Assembly (NCBI GenBank): GCA_946479015.1
Contig: CAMLEQ010000114.1
Coordinates: 1 to 9,891 of the forward strand
Length of the DNA stretch: 9,891 bases
Origin: an uncultured Gemmatimonadota bacterium
Lineage (GTDB): Bacteria; Gemmatimonadota; Gemmatimonadetes; Gemmatimonadales; Gemmatimonadaceae
Reading direction: 5' to 3'
Made by a program: the position numbers and the translations under genes. Positions 5,680 to 9,891 of the stretch are shown here, one piece after another. The notes beneath the pieces are model-generated. The model searched no databases and was not told the origin of the DNA. It was given only the letters and a program-made list of their open reading frames with translations. How positions within the stretch are numbered: position 1 is the stretch's first letter; every line of letters starts with the position of its first letter.

Positions 5680-7404
5680 CTATCGCCGGACCGCGGCCAG
5701 TCTGGCCTGCAGGCGCGACTCGCCGTTCCACTCGTCGCGCTCCAGGCGGTACGCGACATCGAATGGAGTGACGAGGTCGAGCTCGGGGGCGAGGGCGCCC
5801 ATCCCCCAGCCGATGGCGTCGAGGCGGGAGCCATCGCTGGCGGCGAGCGTCAGGCGCAGGTGCCCTTGCCCCACCACGCGGGGAGGTGCAGCGAGATGCA
5901 CGCCGCGCGACACGAGCACCGGCGTGGCGTTCCCCGCGCCGAAGGGCTCGAAGTGCCGGAGCAGCATCTCCAGATCCGACGTCGCCTCCGCGAGCGCGAT
6001 CTCGAGATCCACGCGCACTTCGGGCACCAGATCGTCCGGCGCGAGACGCGAGCGCGCCACGTCGTTGAATCGCGCGGCGAACGCGTCCATCCGCGCCGTC
6101 TCCACGGTGACGCCGGCGGCCGCGCGGTGCCCGCCGAAGCGGAGGAGGAGATCGCTGCATGCCGCGAGTCCGGCGTGCAGGTCGAACGAGGTGATCGAGC
6201 GCCCCGAGCCCTTCCCCTGCTCTCCGTCGAGCGCCACGAGCACCACCGGCCGGCACACCTCCTCGAGCAGTCGCGACGCGACGATCCCCACCACCCCCGG
6301 GTGCCACCCCTGCTCGCCGATGACGATGCCGTAGGTGGCATCCAGGTCGAGCGCGTCCACGCGGCGCGATGCGGCGCGGAGCGTCGCGCGGTCGATCTCC
6401 TGGCGCTGCCGGTTCATCTCCTCGAGCTCGCGCGCGATCGCGTTCGCGGTGTGCTCGCTCTCGGCGGTCAGCAGCTCCACGCCGCGCAGGGCGTGCCCGA
6501 GCCGCCCCACGGCGTTCAGTCGGGGCGCGAGGATGTACCCGACGCGGCCAGCGGTGAGCGGCTTCCCCTCGAGCCCCGCGGCGCGGATGAGCGCGCGGAG
6601 CCCGACGTTGCCGGTCTCGTTCAGCACCTTGAGTCCGTAGCGCGCGAGCACGCGATTCTCGCCGCGCAGCGGCGCGATGTCGGCGATCGTGGCGAGCGCC
6701 ACGAGGTCGAGCATCCGATACACGAAGTCGTCGCGCGCGCCCAGGGCGCGGGCGAGGGCGAGCGCGATCTTGAACGCGACGCCCACGGCGGCGAGGTCCT
6801 TGTCGGGATAGGAGCAGCCGTCCCGCTTCGGGTTGAGCACCGCCAGGCACTCGGGGAGCGGGCCGCTCGGCAGGTGGTGGTCCGAGATGATGACGTCGAT
6901 CCCCGCCGCGCGCGCCGCGGCCACCGGCGCGATGGCGTTCGTGCCGCAATCGCAGGTGATGAGCACCGCGGCACGCGCGGCGATGGCCGCCTCGACGCCC
7001 GCCATCGTGAGGTCGTAGCCATCCTCGAGGCGGCGCGGGATGAAGGGGATGGCGCGGCCGCCGAGGGTGCGGACGGCGCGGAGGAGGAGCGTGGTGGAGC
7101 AGATGCCATCCACGTCGTAGTCGCCGTGCACGAGGATCGTCTCGCCGGCGCGCACGGCGCGCGCGAGGCGGTCCGCCGCGACGTCGAGGTCGAGCAGCCC
7201 CGCGGGATCGTGCAGCTGATCGAGGCGCGGCCGGAGGTAGCGCTTGGCCGGCTCCACGGCGTCGTAGCCGCGCTGACACAGCAAGCGGCAGAGCGGCTCG
7301 GGGAGGCGAAGCTCCGCGGCGAGGGCGCTCACCGCCGCCCGCTCCGGAGGCTCCGGCAGCACCCAGCGGGCGTGAGGACGGGCTCGTGCGGTGGGTGCGG
7401 TCAC
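5680..7404 (-). CDS. recJ: Single-stranded-DNA-specific 5'-3' exonuclease RecJ
   Basis: RecJ degrades single-stranded DNA 5' to 3' in recombination (RecFOR pathway), mismatch repair and base-excision repair. The 574-residue protein has the usual length. DHH domain motifs: HGDYDVDG (93-100), CDCGTN (151-156), SDHH (174-177), and LNAVGRLGHA (296-305). The DHHA1 domain shows GWHPGVVGIVASRL (366-379), GKGSGRSITSFDLHAGL (398-414) and FGGHRAAAG (423-431), followed by the OB-fold region from about 460 with EPFGAGNATPVL (486-497). All metal-binding aspartates and histidines of the phosphoesterase core are present. The start is a GTG with no Shine-Dalgarno sequence upstream; a weak promoter-like pair ending 6 bases before it would make the transcript leaderless. 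A slightly downstream GTG (codon 15) is an alternative start. Confidence 0.97.
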   Translation of the reverse strand: MTAPTARARPHARWVLPEPPERAAVSALAAELRLPEPLCRLLCQRGYDAVEPAKRYLRPRLDQLHDPAGLLDLDVAADRLARAVRAGETILVHGDYDVDGICSTTLLLRAVRTLGGRAIPFIPRRLEDGYDLTMAGVEAAIAARAAVLITCDCGTNAIAPVAAARAAGIDVIISDHHLPSGPLPECLAVLNPKRDGCSYPDKDLAAVGVAFKIALALARALGARDDFVYRMLDLVALATIADIAPLRGENRVLARYGLKVLNETGNVGLRALIRAAGLEGKPLTAGRVGYILAPRLNAVGRLGHALRGVELLTAESEHTANAIARELEEMNRQRQEIDRATLRAASRRVDALDLDATYGIVIGEQGWHPGVVGIVASRLLEEVCRPVVLVALDGEQGKGSGRSITSFDLHAGLAACSDLLLRFGGHRAAAGVTVETARMDAFAARFNDVARSRLAPDDLVPEVRVDLEIALAEATSDLEMLLRHFEPFGAGNATPVLVSRGVHLAAPPRVVGQGHLRLTLAASDGSRLDAIGWGMGALAPELDLVTPFDVAYRLERDEWNGESRLQARLAAVRR

Positions 7405-7475
7405 GAGCGAAAGTTACCCGTCCCTCTGGGGGGAGACAAGCATCGAAGGCGCGCGCGCGGGCGCGCGGTCGTGCG
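7405..7475 (-). other. Gap between zinc-ribbon gene and recJ with CG-alternating tract
   Basis: The 71-base gap contains an alternating C-G tract (plus strand 7449-7459, then 7461-7467), which on the minus-strand transcript can fold into a short GC hairpin right after the zinc-ribbon stop. No uridine run follows, so it is at best a weak terminator or pause site. The alternating purine-pyrimidine pattern is also of the kind that can adopt Z-DNA. Confidence 0.3.
7411..7439 (-). promoter_or_regulatory. Weak sigma70-like promoter candidate for recJ
   Basis: On the minus strand TTGTCT (7439-7434) and TAACTT (7416-7411) are separated by 17 bases and match the -35 and -10 consensus at four and three of six positions. 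The -10 ends 6 bases before the recJ GTG, so a transcript from it would start at or next to the start codon, which agrees with the missing ribosome binding site. The match is weak. Confidence 0.22.
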
Positions 7476-8180
7476 CTACGCCGATGCGTAGAGCAGCACG
7501 CCGCACCCCTCGCACACCTCGATGGACCGCCCGGCGGCCATGACGTTGCGCCGCTGGAGTGGGATGGCGGTGTTGCACCGTCCGCAGGCCGTGCCGCGCA
7601 GCGGATAGAGCGCGTTCGCGCGCTCGCGTCCCCGGATGCGCTCGTACTTCGTGAGCACGGCGCGCGAGACCTTCGCGGCTGCCGAATCGCGCTTGCCGCG
7701 CGCCACCGCCAGCTCGCGCTCCAGCTCCGCGCGGGCGGCGGCCAGCTCCGCGCGCTGCGCCTCCTGCCGTCGCTCCACCTCGACCAGCTCCATCTCCTGC
7801 AGCTCCGCCGCCTGGCGCAGATCGTTGATGCGCCCCGAGAGTGCCTGCAGGTCGCTCTCCTCCTGCGCCAGCACGCGTCGCGTGAGATCGATCTGCGCCA
7901 TGGCGGCCGTCGCCTCACGCGCCTTCCGCACGGCATCGAGCGCCGCGAGGTTGCGATCCTGCAGCGACCGGTGCTCCTGTACCTTCCCCGCCAGCTCGCG
8001 CCGCTTGCGCTCCTCCACGTCCGCCGCGGCCTTCGCCTTCTCGATCGCCTCCCCGATCGCGTTCCGCTCGCGGTCGAGCGTCTTCTCCCGCGCGTCCAGC
8101 TCGCGCAGCCGCCCCTCGATCGCCGCAATCGCCGTGTCGTCGTCCTGCAGGGCCAACAGAGCCACTAGATCTGGATGCAC
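7476..8180 (-). CDS. Coiled-coil zinc-ribbon protein (CT398/FlgZ-like, zf-RING_7 family)
   Basis: A 234-residue protein with a long helical coiled-coil body and a C-terminal zinc ribbon. Residues about 10-180 are rich in Ala, Glu, Arg, Leu and Gln with heptad-like spacing. The ribbon is CGRC (199-202) and CEGC (223-226), four cysteines in two CxxC pairs 20 residues apart. This layout matches the family of chlamydial CT398 and Helicobacter HP0958 (FlgZ). HP0958 is known to bind the sigma factor RpoN and flaA mRNA; the role of homologues in non-flagellated or other bacteria is unclear, so no specific function is claimed. The GTG start is well supported by GGAGGAGGG at plus-strand 8184-8192, in the 19-base gap after dnaG. 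No signal peptide or membrane segment is seen. Confidence 0.85.
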   Translation of the reverse strand: MHPDLVALLALQDDDTAIAAIEGRLRELDAREKTLDRERNAIGEAIEKAKAAADVEERKRRELAGKVQEHRSLQDRNLAALDAVRKAREATAAMAQIDLTRRVLAQEESDLQALSGRINDLRQAAELQEMELVEVERRQEAQRAELAAARAELERELAVARGKRDSAAAKVSRAVLTKYERIRGRERANALYPLRGTACGRCNTAIPLQRRNVMAAGRSIEVCEGCGVLLYASA

Positions 8181-8183
8181 GCG

Positions 8184-8192
8184 CCCTCCTCC
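8184..8192 (-). promoter_or_regulatory. Strong ribosome binding site of the zinc-ribbon gene
   Basis: On the minus strand GGAGGAGGG stands 3 bases before the GTG at 8180 (AGGAGG core 4 bases away, GGAGGA 6 bases away). It fixes this start and is the clearest Shine-Dalgarno sequence in the window. Confidence 0.75.
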
Positions 8193-8199
8193 GCTGTGG

Positions 8200-9891
8200 T
8201 CAATGTCCGCTGTCGAAGCTCTTGAACCTGCCCGCGCCGAGCGCGGTGAGATCGCGCTGTAGCCGCTCCTTCTCGCGCGTCAGCGCGTCCTTCTGTTCGT
8301 CCGGCGCGATGTCCAGCAGCCCATCGATCTCGCGCAGCCGCCGGCGCAGCGGCGCGCCGCGCAGCCTGGAGATGCAGCCGGCCACCGTCCGCGCCACATC
8401 GTACTCCTCCGGCACCGGCTTCTCCTGGAGCGCCTGGTACAACGGGCGCGTCTCCTCGGGAAGCCTCGCCGCCACCGCCTCCGCGTCATCCTCGCCGGCG
8501 CCCAGGAGCGCGGCATAGACCGCCCGCAGCGCGGCGTCGTGCAGATCCTCGGGCCCCACCTGCTCCGCCACCTCTTCCAGCATCGCCGGACGGTGCACGA
8601 GAATCCAGACGAGCTCTCGCTCCACCGGCGGCGTCCGCCGCGGCGGCGTCTCCCTGCGGTCGTCCTCCGCCCGCGCCATCGGGCGCGATGACGGCCGCGC
8701 CGCGCCTTGCATCGGCGCGCCCGACTGGCGCCGCCCGGGCTCCCCCGCCTCCTCCGCGCCGCGACCCGCGCCCAGCTCCCGCAGCAACACCTCGCGGGAG
8801 ACACCCGCCGCCTCGCTCGCGCGCGAGAGATAGATGTCGCGCATGATCGGATCGGTCGTCGCCCGCACCGTCGGCAGCAGGCGGTCCAACGCGCGCCGCT
8901 TCCCTCGCAGATCCGCGAACCACCCCGCGCGCTCCAGCAACTGCACCTTCCGCTCGAACACGTCGATCGCCTGCCCGAGCTGCGCCTGCAGCTTCTCGCC
9001 GCCGAACTTGTCCACGAAGCTGTCCGGATCCTCGCCGTCGGGGAGCGTCACCACCTGCACCGCCATCCCGTGGCGCAGCAGCTCGTCTCCCGAGCGAAAG
9101 GTCGCCTTGAGCCCCGCCTTGTCGCTGTCGTACAGCAGGAAGGCGTTCGTGGTGTAGCGCCGCAGCAGCGCGGCCTGTCCCTCGGTGAGTGCCGTGCCGA
9201 GCGGTGCCACCACCCAGTCGAAGCCCGCGGAGACCAGGCGCACCACGTCGAAGTAGCCCTCCACGATCATCACGCGATCGTCGCGCCGGATCACGTGCTT
9301 CGCCATGTGCAGCCCGTACAGCAGCTTGGCCTTCGAGAACACGGGCGACTCGGCGGAGTTCAGATACTTCGGCTCGCCGGGGCCGAGCAGGCGTCCGCCA
9401 AAGCCGACGTGATTCCCCGCTACGTCAAGAATGGGGAAGATGAGCCGGTTGCGGAAGCGGGCCCGCAGCTCGCCATCCTCCTCCCGCCGCACGAGCACGC
9501 CGGCTTCCACCATGCGCTCGTCCTCGATCCCGAGCGCGTTGAAGTGGGCGCGCAGCGCATCCGGATCGCGGGGCGCGAACCCGAGCCCGAAGCGGTCCGC
9601 CACCTCGCGCGACACGCGACGCAGCGCCAGATAGTCCCGCGCCTGGCGCCCCTCCTCCTCGTCCCACAGGAGCGTGCGGAACCAGTCCGCTACCGCCGCG
9701 TTCACGTCCCACAGCGGCTGTCGCGGATCGGGACCCTCGCGCCGGCGCTGCACCTCCTCCACGGGGATCCCCACCTTCTCCGCCACGTAGCGCACCGCGC
9801 CCGGCCAATCCATGCCGAGTCGCTTCTGCAGGAAGGTGAAGACGTCGCCTCCCTCGTGGCACACGAAGCAGTAGTAGATCCCCTTCTTCGG
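8200..9891 (-). CDS. dnaG: DNA primase DnaG (5' end beyond the window)
   Basis: DnaG synthesises the RNA primers for replication at the fork, recruited by the DnaB helicase. 563 residues are visible and the frame is still open at the right edge; roughly 35-40 N-terminal residues are missing. The first visible residues, KKGIYYCFVCHEGGDVFTFL, are the second half of the CHC2 zinc finger (CFVC), so the internal GTG at 9864 is not the start. RFRNRLIFPI (about 145-154), KYLNSAESPVFSKAKLLYGL (175-194) and the TOPRIM residues EGYFD (211-215), GTAL (232-235) and DSDKAG (255-260) are intact. An Arg/Pro-rich linker (about 374-421) leads to a C-terminal helical domain in the position of the DnaB-binding domain. 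The TGA stop is 19 bases before the zinc-ribbon gene, so the two are probably cotranscribed. Confidence 0.97.
   Translation of the reverse strand, partial: PKKGIYYCFVCHEGGDVFTFLQKRLGMDWPGAVRYVAEKVGIPVEEVQRRREGPDPRQPLWDVNAAVADWFRTLLWDEEEGRQARDYLALRRVSREVADRFGLGFAPRDPDALRAHFNALGIEDERMVEAGVLVRREEDGELRARFRNRLIFPILDVAGNHVGFGGRLLGPGEPKYLNSAESPVFSKAKLLYGLHMAKHVIRRDDRVMIVEGYFDVVRLVSAGFDWVVAPLGTALTEGQAALLRRYTTNAFLLYDSDKAGLKATFRSGDELLRHGMAVQVVTLPDGEDPDSFVDKFGGEKLQAQLGQAIDVFERKVQLLERAGWFADLRGKRRALDRLLPTVRATTDPIMRDIYLSRASEAAGVSREVLLRELGAGRGAEEAGEPGRRQSGAPMQGAARPSSRPMARAEDDRRETPPRRTPPVERELVWILVHRPAMLEEVAEQVGPEDLHDAALRAVYAALLGAGEDDAEAVAARLPEETRPLYQALQEKPVPEEYDVARTVAGCISRLRGAPLRRRLREIDGLLDIAPDEQKDALTREKERLQRDLTALGAGRFKSFDSGH

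Noticed and set aside
4399..7491. Plus-strand open frame of 1030 codons, antisense to pta, coaD, rsmD and recJ
   Set aside because: It runs antisense through four recognised genes and an intergenic gap, and its translation is Arg/His/Ala/Gly-rich low-complexity sequence with no domain. Such frames are expected in GC-rich DNA, where stop codons are rare on the complementary strand.
5360..8128. Minus-strand open frame of 922 codons spanning the zinc-ribbon gene, recJ and part of rsmD
   Set aside because: It is an out-of-frame reading of three genes whose own frames hold clear conserved motifs; the translation is mostly Arg, Ala and Ser.
9862..9864. GTG as start of dnaG
   Set aside because: It lies inside the zinc-binding CFVC segment, and the frame stays open with family-like sequence to the window edge, so the gene begins outside the window.

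Overview
This is a GC-rich bacterial chromosomal window in which every gene I can support lies on the minus strand. Ten coding sequences fill almost all of it. Reading in the direction of transcription (from base 9891 down to base 1) the order is: dnaG (5' end cut by the window edge), a coiled-coil zinc-ribbon protein, recJ, rsmD, coaD, pta, a STAS anti-anti-sigma factor, an RsbW-like anti-sigma kinase, a GAF plus SpoIIE/RsbU-type phosphatase, and rsmA/ksgA. Base composition, frequent GTG starts (five of the nine visible) and TAG/TGA stops with no TAA suggest a high-GC soil or sediment type lineage. Gemmatimonadota is my best guess, but it rests on general impression, not on a diagnostic marker.

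Layout. The right end (8200-9891) is DNA primase, followed after 19 bases by the zinc-ribbon protein, whose start has a clear ribosome binding site. A 71-base gap with a CG-alternating tract and a weak candidate promoter precedes recJ, and rsmD follows recJ after 6 bases. A 171-base gap (4981-5151) is the most unusual stretch: it carries G-tract arrays with a period of exactly seven bases at both ends, on opposite strands. Next come coaD, pta and the STAS gene, each overlapping the next by 4 bases, so they are probably translationally coupled. A 165-base GC-rich structured gap separates the STAS gene from the anti-sigma kinase and phosphatase genes, which overlap by 8 bases. rsmA ends 78 bases from the left edge.

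Functionally the window combines replication and repair (DnaG, RecJ), 16S rRNA methylation (RsmD, RsmA), CoA and acetyl-phosphate metabolism (CoaD, Pta), and a complete three-protein partner-switching module (phosphatase, kinase/anti-sigma, STAS antagonist) without a sigma factor in view. The STAS member is coupled to the CoA/acetyl-phosphate genes, not to its presumed partners. No RNA genes, mobile elements, CRISPR arrays or phage genes were seen. Most of the window is ordinary housekeeping sequence; the items worth a second look are the inverted heptamer arrays and the split partner-switching module.
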